From: a virus
Reading direction: 5' to 3' (one strand)
Length of the DNA: 64,000 nt
IMG/VR virus record: IMGVR_UViG_3300043449_001484
Coordinates: 1-64,000 of that record
In this document: positions 13,099 through 21,169 of the stretch, piece by piece
How the letters are laid out: each line of letters opens with the position of its first letter
Numbering within the stretch: position 1 is the stretch's first letter
The notes under the pieces: generated by a model
Told to the model about the DNA's origin: nothing
What the model saw: the letters and a program-made list of their open reading frames with translations, nothing else
Database searches by the model: none
Program-made: the position numbers and the translations under genes

Positions 13099-15407
13099 AT
13101 TCTAAACCCCTTTTCAATATTCTTGGGCATAACAATGTGCAAGGATTGCTTTGCGCGCGTCATGCCAACGTACAACAACCGATTGATGTCGTCCGAGTTC
13201 CGTGCATAGTCGTTTGCAAACTTGGGAGACAGGTCGGTGAGCAATAAGACATTGTCCGCTTCGCCGCCCTTTGCCCCGTGGATCGTGGACAATTTGATGG
13301 GAACCTTGCCTGTTAGCTTCGCACCACGACGCAGAATGGAGATGATGTACTGGCGCTGAGTATCGGATATTTTAGTGAGTACCTTATGCCAGATGTCGTC
13401 AGTCAAAAGCCCGTAGGAGGTTTTTAGTTCCTCCAACGTGTACTCGTTGTTCGGATCGATGTCACGTAGGGTCTTGAATCCGCGTTTGACGTATTCAACA
13501 CCTAAGTACTTGTAGATGTTTTTGACCACCGGCATGGGCATGGGCTTGCCTTTGCGCAGCGTCTCCCAGCCCAAAACCGCAGAGAGAATATTCTCGGAGA
13601 TGCTCCGTTGTCCGTGGCGCTCGAACATCAGCCCCTGACTCTTCACCCATTCATGCAAGTCGTTGAGCATATAGTTGGTGGAGGCAAGAACCAGCCATTC
13701 GCCATTGGAAATATCAACATGCTCAAAGGCATTGTAGAACTTGACGACACCCTCTTCTTCGCGTGGATGCCATTCTTTTTCTTGTCGGGAATGGATGCGC
13801 TTGACGACTTTGTTGGCAAGCTCGTGGACTCTTGCAGGTACGCGATAAGACTGCTCCAATACCCTGATCTCACCCTCCAAGGAGAGAAAGGTTTTCACGT
13901 CTGCCCCGGCCCACGTGAATACGCAGTTATGGGTAAGGATATTGTCTGCGAAGTAGTTATGGTGTTTCTCTACCTCAAGCGAGTAGACCGTTTCTTTCTT
14001 CCATTTCTTGCTTAACTTAAAGGAGTTCCACTCTACTTTATCCCCCGCTATAGACGGTATCAGCATTATTTCCGGCATGAGGTTGCATGCCCGAACATCA
14101 AAAATTTGTGTTCCACCCCTGCGTTTGGAGATCACTGAGCGTTCATAAATAGGAAACTCATAAGAAATGCCTAAATCGTTTAAAAGTTCTAGTGCACGAG
14201 AATGCGTCGGCAAATTCTTATGAAGTCTATTTAAGGCCTTTTGGAAAACAGGCTCAAGGGTTTTAAACACTGTTTGGGGTATCCCATAAGTGTATGACAG
14301 GTAGTTTTCCCAAAAGAAAGTGTCTTCAGAGTGGTCCACAAGTTTAAGAAACCACATCTTGTCTACTTGTTCTCCGTATGCCCTCACCCAAGCGTGAACG
14401 CATCCATCTGCCCGAAACAGCTGACATTGCCCAATGCGAAAGTTTTCGCCACGCTGCATTAAATAAACTACTCTGTAGTTCATTAAATCTTTTACTGGCT
14501 TCCAACGAACAATACAACGGTGGTTATCGGTGTAGCTCGACTTATTCCCACGCGTAGTGACTGTGTTGATAAAGCCCTCATATGTTCTAGCGGCTTTTTT
14601 AAAGGAATATCCCGCCTTTTTTCCTACTACAGATGCCCCACCACGGTCATAGCAAATCACCCTATCCGTACGTGGGTTTAGTTTCTCAATTGCTACTTCT
14701 CCCCGCGTGGTTAAAACACGTGTTCCTGCTGGCTGGCACTGGTCGTCATCTCCGGCTATGTACATGTTATTACTCCTTTCGGCTAAGGCATGGACAATTC
14801 CCCATTGTAGCCTAGAAAGGTCCTGCGCCTCGTCAATGATCACCGTCTCCAGTTTCGGCAAATAATCAGGCTCATAAATAATCTGCTGCAGGAGATCGGT
14901 GAAATCCATCAGATTGCGGGCATCTTTGAAATGACGATACGCGCGCTCAACATACTCGAAGTGAAACCATTCAATGCGAATGGACGAGTGGTTGTAGTGC
15001 GTGCGCAGGTCTACCCCACGGATACGAGCGATGTTGATCTCGTTCAGAATAGGATTGTCCGTGTGGACGATGAACTCCTCTTCACCGGTATCCACACTCA
15101 TCTCAAGCCCTGCCTCTCGGGCAAACTCTCGATAATGCTCAGGCTTCATGATCTCGCTGTTAGACACTCGCAGGCATCGATACGCGAGACTGTGCAACGT
15201 GCGAAACCACGGGAAGTCCGTCTCCCCGTTGAGGTGATTAAACTTGGCGATGGCACGATCTTTTGCCTCGGTTGCCGCTTTGCGTGTAAAGGCAAAGTAG
15301 CCGATGGCGTTTGATGGCACACCTGCTTCAAGTTCTTTCTCAACGAGGTTCAGAAGGTGAGTAGTCTTGCCTGAGCCCGGGGGACCGAATATCTTATGAA
15401 TCTTCAT
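13095..15407 (-). CDS. UvrD/Rep-family helicase interrupted by an intein
   Basis: A 770-residue precursor; the spliced helicase would be 499 residues. Motif I GPPGSGKTT (about 8-16), motif II VIIDEAQD (about 189-196), motif III GDDDQ split from CVFTWAGAD, and motif VI LLYVGMTRAKQ near the end mark superfamily 1A. A 271-residue intein sits between Q and C in motif III (DNA 13926-14738). I start at the ATG just before the Walker A motif, which overlaps the upstream gene; the frame is open 30 codons further but only because that gene overlaps. Likely the replicative or accessory helicase. Confidence 0.92.
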   Translation of the reverse strand: MKIHKIFGPPGSGKTTHLLNLVEKELEAGVPSNAIGYFAFTRKAATEAKDRAIAKFNHLNGETDFPWFRTLHSLAYRCLRVSNSEIMKPEHYREFAREAGLEMSVDTGEEEFIVHTDNPILNEINIARIRGVDLRTHYNHSSIRIEWFHFEYVERAYRHFKDARNLMDFTDLLQQIIYEPDYLPKLETVIIDEAQDLSRLQWGIVHALAERSNNMYIAGDDDQCQPAGTRVLTTRGEVAIEKLNPRTDRVICYDRGGASVVGKKAGYSFKKAARTYEGFINTVTTRGNKSSYTDNHRCIVRWKPVKDLMNYRVVYLMQRGENFRIGQCQLFRADGCVHAWVRAYGEQVDKMWFLKLVDHSEDTFFWENYLSYTYGIPQTVFKTLEPVFQKALNRLHKNLPTHSRALELLNDLGISYEFPIYERSVISKRRGGTQIFDVRACNLMPEIMLIPSIAGDKVEWNSFKLSKKWKKETVYSLEVEKHHNYFADNILTHNCVFTWAGADVKTFLSLEGEIRVLEQSYRVPARVHELANKVVKRIHSRQEKEWHPREEEGVVKFYNAFEHVDISNGEWLVLASTNYMLNDLHEWVKSQGLMFERHGQRSISENILSAVLGWETLRKGKPMPMPVVKNIYKYLGVEYVKRGFKTLRDIDPNNEYTLEELKTSYGLLTDDIWHKVLTKISDTQRQYIISILRRGAKLTGKVPIKLSTIHGAKGGEADNVLLLTDLSPKFANDYARNSDDINRLLYVGMTRAKQSLHIVMPKNIEKGFRI
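13926..14738 (-). other. Intein in helicase motif III
   Basis: Residues 224-494 of the precursor. It begins with Cys (CQPAGTRVLTTRGEV, block A), has a T-x-x-H block B (SYTDNHRCIV) and ends with VYSLEVEKHHNYFADNILTH then Asn, with Cys as the +1 residue. All catalytic splicing residues are therefore present. The middle (about 110-190) has WFLKLVDHSEDTFFWENYLS and YGIPQTVFK. I see no LAGLIDADG or HNH signature, so a degenerate or unfamiliar homing domain is possible. Its DNA is more AT-rich than the flanking helicase. Confidence 0.93.
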
Positions 15408-15642
15408 CGTCGTCGTGCACGCGCCAGAGAATGATGGGCTGAGTGTCGCCTGCATATTTGAAGACAAACTCGCGCTCGATATACTCGGCAGCTTCATCCT
15501 CTCCCATACTCTCTTCTTGAATGAGGTACTTGATCATTTCGATGCCGTCGTAAACCAGACGCTCGACCAACTGATCACCATGCCACGTGCTGCAAATACC
15601 TAGTTCAGCTTGTTTGAATTTATTGAGTTCTAGGATATCCAT
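15394..15642 (-). CDS. Hypothetical acidic protein (82 aa)
   Basis: An 82-residue acidic protein (ELGICSTWHGDQLVERLVYD, ending VHDDDEDS). The ATG overlaps the primase stop as TAATG, with AAGGAG 11 bases upstream, and its end overlaps the helicase start. Its place between primase and helicase suggests a replication accessory role. No family recognised. Confidence 0.6.
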   Translation of the reverse strand: MDILELNKFKQAELGICSTWHGDQLVERLVYDGIEMIKYLIQEESMGEDEAAEYIEREFVFKYAGDTQPIILWRVHDDDEDS

Positions 15643-17171
15643 TAGAACGGCGCTCCTTTCTGTTCGTGGGTTTCAAAGGGTGACTCTTGACGCGTGAAGC
15701 GTGGTACTCGCCACGCCCTTATTGCTCGACCTTTCAAGAACATGGATATAGGCTCTCCTCCGATGTCACGAATCTTTTGCGCCATGCGAGGAGCAGAGAG
15801 TCCGTTGAAGGAAGAGCGCTTTAAGTGTGCTTCAAGATCCTTCATGCGGAAGTAAACACGTCCTTCTTCTTCGTCCACCCACGGTCTGCCCATGAGCATT
15901 TCTTCACGGTCCATTGCTTGTTGCAGATGGGTAGTGAATTCTTCCAAGAGATCAGTGAAGCGACCGCTGTAGCTGGTGTCTTCAGGTGCATCTTGTATCT
16001 GCTCGAGTTCGACCATTTCTCGCAGCAAGCCGTTTAAAAAACTCTCCCAATCCTGTTTGCGCAACGTAGGAGGAAGAACATTTAGCCGTTCTACACAAGC
16101 TTTTTGAAAGGCTGGTTGATTAAATAGCTGATCTGTGTCGAGTTCTACACGACGGCCATTGACATCCAAGAACCACAACGGTGGCTCAGAGTTGTATTTG
16201 GAGAGGCTGGAGATTTTTGGTGCGTCAGGGCCGTCCGCACCAATGCCGTGTTTGCGTGTGCGGCAAAGCCCAGCATTGCAGAAAGAGTTTAATGGTGCGT
16301 CTTTGCACTTGTACTTGTAGTCCTTCTTGTGCAGCTGCTTTGTGATTACCTGAAGCTCGTTCATGGGCAGAGGTGGGCCCATATACTTCAGGTTGTATTC
16401 CATCAGCTTATCTTCCCAGTTGCTGCTGTTGGCTTTTTTCAGGTAGATCGCGATATTAAATAAGCCGTTGTTGCGAGTGCCTTCCGGAAATCCCTGATTG
16501 CAAAGCGCCTGTAAGCACGGGGGACCGTCCTTGATTGGTGTATCTGCATCTTTCTTTTCCTCTTCCGGATGAACGAGCGGCAATGCTTGTACGTGCTGTT
16601 CGTAAAGCCCGTAGAATTGATCAAGTGTGGCAGCCGTGCCATCATCATTGATCGCGTAGCGCAGGGTTTCATCGCCCCCGAAATACGGAAGGTTAAGGAA
16701 GTTACCCGTGTCACCGCGTTCAACAAGAACTTCAGTTTGCTTCGGAAATATTTCACGTCCACTTTCTCCCAGTATGCTTGCACAAGTCGTGAGGTATCGT
16801 TGCATCTCCGCAGCCGGGATGCATTCTTTTACAAACAAAAACACATGAGCGCCGCCCGACTTACTACGGCAGACAACCAGCGGAAGCTTTAACCGACGAA
16901 CCTTCTCCACCAACCCCTTATGGTCGAGAGGATACTGGTCAATATCGATACAACCCCATATGCAGCTATTGTCAGGACGAATAGGAATGATGCCAAGAGA
17001 AGGCTCAACGCCCTGAAGATGAGCAATCCAAAGGTCATCTGTCGGGGGCTTCCTAACGACAACTGCTTTTCCCGCTTGTTTGCCATTGTCTTTTGCTCGC
17101 TCTATTCTGTATGTTCCATAGGCGATATCTGACCCTTCAAATATCGACTTGAACTTTGCGATGTCAGTCAT
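15642..17171 (-). CDS. AEP-type primase/PrimPol
   Basis: A 509-residue protein with the archaeo-eukaryotic primase signature: CIDIDQY (D76, D78) and CRSKSGGAHVFLF (S103, H109), the pattern of phage and TOTE-like primases. A Cys-rich part near the middle (YKCKDAPLNSFCNAGLCRTR then KHGIG) probably binds zinc or Fe-S and is typical of these enzymes. It would prime replication for the polymerase and helicase downstream. Its C-terminal part is helical and of unknown role. The genes run head to tail with TAATG coupling to the next. Confidence 0.85.
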   Translation of the reverse strand: MTDIAKFKSIFEGSDIAYGTYRIERAKDNGKQAGKAVVVRKPPTDDLWIAHLQGVEPSLGIIPIRPDNSCIWGCIDIDQYPLDHKGLVEKVRRLKLPLVVCRSKSGGAHVFLFVKECIPAAEMQRYLTTCASILGESGREIFPKQTEVLVERGDTGNFLNLPYFGGDETLRYAINDDGTAATLDQFYGLYEQHVQALPLVHPEEEKKDADTPIKDGPPCLQALCNQGFPEGTRNNGLFNIAIYLKKANSSNWEDKLMEYNLKYMGPPLPMNELQVITKQLHKKDYKYKCKDAPLNSFCNAGLCRTRKHGIGADGPDAPKISSLSKYNSEPPLWFLDVNGRRVELDTDQLFNQPAFQKACVERLNVLPPTLRKQDWESFLNGLLREMVELEQIQDAPEDTSYSGRFTDLLEEFTTHLQQAMDREEMLMGRPWVDEEEGRVYFRMKDLEAHLKRSSFNGLSAPRMAQKIRDIGGEPISMFLKGRAIRAWRVPRFTRQESPFETHEQKGAPF

Positions 17172-17192
17172 TTCTGCTTTCTTGAAAGAAAA

Positions 17193-17221
17193 GGGCCCTA
17201 CTCCCTTACGGTTTCGGGCCC
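17193..17221 (-). terminator. Possible terminator after the 17228 gene
   Basis: GGGCCC at 17193-17198 and 17216-17221 can pair over a 17-base loop. On the minus strand the stem is followed by TTTTCTTT. It lies directly after the stop at 17228. It may attenuate rather than stop, since the primase gene begins at 17171. Confidence 0.5.
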
Positions 17222-17227
17222 GTCAAT

Positions 17228-17998
17228 TTAGAAAGGGTTTGCGGTTGCAGCGGCCCCGTGATCATCGCTTTGACGCACATTCACGTCACCTGCGTTGATT
17301 GAGCTCGCAAATTGCTTTGCTGCGACATAAACTGCATCGTTTTCCACGGTCCCTATACGCTCCACTTCCCAGCCGAACCATTGTCCTTTGTCATTAGATT
17401 CTTTGACAGTGGTCAGACGGTAAACCTGAGAGTACATGGGAGGCGTAAACAGACCGTTTTTGCCTTGCAGTTTGACTGACATCATCATGCTATTCCACTT
17501 GCGGCTCTTTTTGAGCTGGGTAGACTTCATGATAATTAGCGCAGGATGCGGCACTTCATTCTCGTCCAAGATCATGACGTAGTGGTTCGCCGTGTTCTCG
17601 ATGTAGTTGCCATTGTCCAAGTAGTCACGTGACTCCCCGGGTTCGCGATGCGTTTTGGAGAGGATGTCGCTAGTACTGGGGTAATAAGCTACAGGTGCGC
17701 CAGAGCCACTGCCACGCGGTGCCCACTCAATGTATTGCCTGACGTAGGCACAGGGGACGACCAGAATACCCTTCTTGCCATCGAAGAGTTCCCCTGTAAC
17801 GCTGTTGTAGATCATACCCGGCATTGCGCCGTCAATTGAGCCAACTTCTGGCGAGGTGTTGGTCAGGAGACGGAGAAACGGAAGCGCAAAGTCTTCCTGA
17901 TTCATGCCAGAGAAACCGGACTGCGCATCCTCTTCAAAATGGTTCGCCAGTGCAAGTGCGCCGTTTGTCTTTACCTGTGCAACTTCTGCTTTAGCCAT
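17228..17998 (-). CDS. Conserved replication-module protein, possible ssDNA-binding protein
   Basis: A 256-residue protein with EDFALPFLRLLTNTSPEVG, AMPGMIYNSVTGELFDGKKG and VVPCAYVRQYIEWAPRGSG. This pattern recurs in replication clusters of marine and freshwater podovirus-like phages, usually annotated as hypothetical. The beta-rich core and the acidic, Gly/Ala-rich tail (NVRQSDDHGAAATANPF) would suit a ssDNA-binding role. That function is inferred from position and tail only. Confidence 0.6.
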   Translation of the reverse strand: MAKAEVAQVKTNGALALANHFEEDAQSGFSGMNQEDFALPFLRLLTNTSPEVGSIDGAMPGMIYNSVTGELFDGKKGILVVPCAYVRQYIEWAPRGSGSGAPVAYYPSTSDILSKTHREPGESRDYLDNGNYIENTANHYVMILDENEVPHPALIIMKSTQLKKSRKWNSMMMSVKLQGKNGLFTPPMYSQVYRLTTVKESNDKGQWFGWEVERIGTVENDAVYVAAKQFASSINAGDVNVRQSDDHGAAATANPF

Positions 17999-18025
17999 GA
18001 TTAATGGTCCTTTCTTCGTGTGTCG

Positions 18026-18580
18026 TTAAACGGATTTGATTGTCGCTTTTTGGCCTATGTAAGCGCCGAACAACTCAGATGGGAATTCGCGACCCTTCTC
18101 CACCTGTTCCTTGACCCATGCTTTTAGCGTCATGGGTTCAACCTTTTCTGCTTGCTCAACTGGGTAACCTGCGCTGCGCAAAGTTTGTACAGCTTGTGCG
18201 CACAGTGCTTCTTCACCGCGACCGAAGCGAACAGAAATGGTATTTTTGATGATGTCGTCATAGCCGTTCTCACGCAGCCATTGGAAGGCTTCTGAGCGAC
18301 GTGCTTCGGTGATTGACGCACTGTAGAACGCCTTGACTTCGATGGACGAGCCATCTTCCATACGAAAACTTTTCATTCCTAAGCTGGTCAATGCTTCGGG
18401 AATAGCTTCTTCAGTAAGCTTGCGATACTGCTCTTTACGAAGTTTCAACTCAGCCTCGTAATCCTCAATCTCTTTTTCGAGAGCTTTCGCACGACGCGCC
18501 ATTTGTGAGACACCTTGCAAGTCATTGTCTGCGACTTGTAGTGCTGTTGCGTCTTGTTCAAATATATTCGTCAAACTCAT
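18026..18580 (-). CDS. Conserved replication-module protein with coiled coil (184 aa)
   Basis: A 184-residue protein with an N-terminal coiled coil (RAKALEKEIEDYEAELKLRK) and a conserved core (EALTSLGMKSFRMEDGSSI, EAFQWLRENGYDDIIKNTIS). Similar proteins sit next to the 17228-type gene in related phages. The ATG has AAAGGAG upstream; the ORF extends eight codons further without a site. Function unknown, probably replication or recombination accessory. Confidence 0.65.
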   Translation of the reverse strand: MSLTNIFEQDATALQVADNDLQGVSQMARRAKALEKEIEDYEAELKLRKEQYRKLTEEAIPEALTSLGMKSFRMEDGSSIEVKAFYSASITEARRSEAFQWLRENGYDDIIKNTISVRFGRGEEALCAQAVQTLRSAGYPVEQAEKVEPMTLKAWVKEQVEKGREFPSELFGAYIGQKATIKSV

Positions 18581-18911
18581 GTATTTCTCCTTTCTTGAAT
18601 GCATTATTAAAATCCATCTGAATCGGGATGTACCGCCTTTCTCTCTTGTCCCACTTCAAGCATTTGAAACGTCCATTGTTCTTTTGTGCGGCAATAACAG
18701 AAACAATGGCCATGGCGGTGGGATCGCCAATGAACAGAAGGTAGTCGTCATCGTTGAAGTTTTCAAGTACACGATACGCTCTACGAATTGTGGGTGTAAC
18801 AGAGAAAGCCACCTGCGCGTTTGGCGGCAGGATAGTGACGATATCCCCGAAGTCCAGAGCACTGCTGATATTGTGCTGCGAAGTTTCGGAAACAGCATAG
18901 ACTGTAGGCAC
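18558..18911 (-). CDS. Conserved small phage protein, GTG start (117 aa)
   Basis: A 117-residue protein with VTPTIRRAYRVLENFNDDDY, LLFIGDPTAMAIVSVIA and KCLKWDKRERRYIPIQMDF. I have seen this family beside replication genes; function unknown. The start is GTG with AGGAG seven bases upstream. A competing ATG five bases further upstream opens a different 86-residue frame that lacks this pattern. First gene of the replication operon, after the divergent promoter. Confidence 0.7.
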   Translation of the reverse strand: MPTVYAVSETSQHNISSALDFGDIVTILPPNAQVAFSVTPTIRRAYRVLENFNDDDYLLFIGDPTAMAIVSVIAAQKNNGRFKCLKWDKRERRYIPIQMDFNNAFKKGEIHEFDEYI

Positions 18912-18941
18912 TCCATTTCTCCTTTCTAAGATCGAGCAATC

Positions 18942-18971
18942 AGTATATACTCAGCTTTCGGGAATTTGCAA
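18942..18971 (-). promoter_or_regulatory. Promoter of the replication operon in the divergent region
   Basis: On the minus strand TTGCAA (18966-18971, itself palindromic) is 18 bases from TATACT (plus 18942-18947). The -10 sits in the perfect palindrome AGTATATACT (18942-18951), so the same bases offer a -10 to the plus-strand helicase gene at 18996. Confidence 0.6.
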
Positions 18972-18995
18972 CCCCCTTTAGAAAGAGAGATTGAT

Positions 18996-20447
18996 ATGGA
19001 TGAATTTTTGCAACGATACCCCTATAAAAATAAGCCCTTCCTACATCAAGAGGCTTATTTAACTCGCTTTTGGAGTAAGCAAGTGGCCGCTCTCTTTTCA
19101 GAGATGGGCACAGGTAAGAGTTTCATGTTGATCAACAATCTGGCTATGTTGTATGACCAAGGTCAGGTAAATGCAGCGTTGATCGTGGCTCCTAAAGGTG
19201 TCTACAGAAACTGGATGGACACAGAGATACCCAAACACATGCCAGAACACATTGTGTACCGCATGGCGCTTTGGACACCCTCCCCCAAAAAAGCAGAACA
19301 ACAGGCCTTGGATAATCTGTTTGAGATCACAGAGGATTTGAAAATCCTGATCATGAACATTGAAGCTTTATCCACTGATAAAGGCGTGAAATTTGCTAGT
19401 AGGTACTTACTTGCTCATGACGCATTTATGGCAATTGATGAGTCAACGACCATCAAAACCCACACTGCGGCACGGGCAAAGAATGCTGCCAAAATCGGTA
19501 AACAGGCCAAGTACAAACGTATTTTGACGGGTTCGCCTGTGACAAAAAATCCTTTAGACCTGTTCCAGCAGTGCGTGTTCCTTGATCCGCGATGCTTGGG
19601 TCATGATAGCTTTTACACGTTTCAGGCCCGGTATGCGGTGATGCAGGAGCGGCAGCTGGCGACCCATAGCTTTAAGCAGATTCTGGGCTTTCGGCATTTG
19701 GAGGAGTTGCGCGACAAGCTGGATAAGTTCAGCTTTAGGGTGACGAAGGACGAGTGTTTGGACCTGCCGGAAAAGCTTTACGCCAAGCGGGAGGTGGATC
19801 TAACCGAGGAGCAGGCTAAGGCGTACAAGGAGATGCGGCTGATGGCGCTGGCCCTGTTCAAGGAAGGCGAGGTGTCTACGGTGAACGCCTTGACCCAGAT
19901 CATGCGACTGCATCAGATCGTCTGTGGCCATGTGAAGCTGGACAACGGCGACGTGCTGGACTTACCAAATAACCGGATCAAGGAATTGATGAGCATTGTC
20001 GAGGAGTCCGACGGCAAGATGATTATTTGGGCTAATTACCGGCACGACATTGAGGCGATCCGGATGGCGCTGTCCTCGGTCTACGGCATGAACTCGGCGG
20101 CGGCATATTACGGAGATACGGAGACAAACCGGCGACAGGAGATCGTCAACGAATTCCAAGATCCGAACAGTCCTTTGCGCTTTTTTGTCGGAAACCCAAC
20201 TACGGGGGGCTACGGCTTGACCTTGACCGCTGCCAACCTTGTCGTTTATTACAGCAACAGCTTTGACTTGGAAAAGCGTCTGCAGTCGGAAGACCGGGCG
20301 CACCGCATTGGCCAGTCCAAAAACGTGACGTATATCGACTTGATCTGCCCCGGCACGGTGGATGAGAAGATTGTCAAGGCGCTAAGAGACAAGATAAATA
20401 TTGCCAATCAGGTGATGGGAGAGGAGTTAAAACAATGGCTTATTTAA
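18996..20447 (+). CDS. SNF2-family DEAD/DEAH helicase
   Basis: A 483-residue superfamily 2 helicase of SNF2 type. Walker A EMGTGKS (36-42), MAIDESTTIKTHTA as the DEAH-like box, and motif V/VI GLTLTAANLVVYY and EDRAHRIGQSKNVTYIDLI are clear. It may act in replication fork remodelling, recombination or removal of bound host proteins. It is on the plus strand, opposite to all but one other gene. Codon use changes from AT-rich (first third) to GC-rich after about 19600. The ATG follows AAAGAGAGATTGAT. Confidence 0.9.
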   Translation: MDEFLQRYPYKNKPFLHQEAYLTRFWSKQVAALFSEMGTGKSFMLINNLAMLYDQGQVNAALIVAPKGVYRNWMDTEIPKHMPEHIVYRMALWTPSPKKAEQQALDNLFEITEDLKILIMNIEALSTDKGVKFASRYLLAHDAFMAIDESTTIKTHTAARAKNAAKIGKQAKYKRILTGSPVTKNPLDLFQQCVFLDPRCLGHDSFYTFQARYAVMQERQLATHSFKQILGFRHLEELRDKLDKFSFRVTKDECLDLPEKLYAKREVDLTEEQAKAYKEMRLMALALFKEGEVSTVNALTQIMRLHQIVCGHVKLDNGDVLDLPNNRIKELMSIVEESDGKMIIWANYRHDIEAIRMALSSVYGMNSAAAYYGDTETNRRQEIVNEFQDPNSPLRFFVGNPTTGGYGLTLTAANLVVYYSNSFDLEKRLQSEDRAHRIGQSKNVTYIDLICPGTVDEKIVKALRDKINIANQVMGEELKQWLI

Positions 20448-21169
20448 TCCCTAAAAAAGACTTGTACGTTTACGAGCCCCTAGAGCGGATCGATTCACCC
20501 ACGGGGCGCACCTACCGTCGGGGAGACGACGCGCCTGTGTCCAGTGTGACTACCATTCTTGACCAGACGAAAGATAAGCGCACCTTGGACGCGTGGGTGG
20601 CGCGTGTTGGAGAGGCAGAAGCGGAGCGCATTAAGATGGAAGCCGCTCGCACAGGCACGGCAATGCACTTGGCTATAGAGTGTTTTCTTGATAGTAAGCG
20701 ATTACACCCACCGGAAGACTGGTTGCAGGCTCGCGGGTATGAGATGGGCTACCGGTTAATCAACAAGCACTTCTCCTCTTTAGAAGAGGTCTGGGGGCTT
20801 GAAGCACCGCTTTACTATCCCGGCAAGTACGCAGGCACAACGGATTTGGTGGGTTTATGGCGTGGAAAACCTGCCATTATTGACTTTAAACAAAGCCTAA
20901 AGCCCAAGCGCTATGAGTGGATCACGGATTATTTCCACCAATTATCGGCCTACGCTATGGCGCATGACGCCACATACGGCACCAATATTGATTACGCGGT
21001 GATTTTGGTAGCGGTGCAGGATGGAACAACGCAGGAATTCACGACCACGGGCCGCGAATTCGAGCGTCAAAAGAAGGAATGGATGGCGAGGGTAGAAGAT
21101 TTCCTCGCCAAGAAGGCTACTGAATCGTCGTATCAAACGGGAACAGACGCTTCAACATCTCCCGGCTAG
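20435..21169 (+). CDS. PD-(D/E)XK exonuclease (RecB/Cas4-like)
   Basis: A 244-residue nuclease. The RecB-like signature is visible: GTAMH (H78), E123, GTTDLVG (D137), AIIDFK (D150, K152) and QLSAYAMA (Q169). It probably degrades host DNA or processes ends for recombination, alongside the SNF2 helicase with which it overlaps by 13 bases. GAGGAG lies nine bases before the ATG. Its 3' end overlaps the convergent 1082-residue gene by 53 bases. Confidence 0.88.
   Translation: MAYLIPKKDLYVYEPLERIDSPTGRTYRRGDDAPVSSVTTILDQTKDKRTLDAWVARVGEAEAERIKMEAARTGTAMHLAIECFLDSKRLHPPEDWLQARGYEMGYRLINKHFSSLEEVWGLEAPLYYPGKYAGTTDLVGLWRGKPAIIDFKQSLKPKRYEWITDYFHQLSAYAMAHDATYGTNIDYAVILVAVQDGTTQEFTTTGREFERQKKEWMARVEDFLAKKATESSYQTGTDASTSPG

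Noticed and set aside
15407-15497. Thirty-codon N-terminal extension of the helicase
   Set aside because: It is open only because it overlaps the 82-residue gene; homology starts at MKIHKIFGPPGSGKTT.
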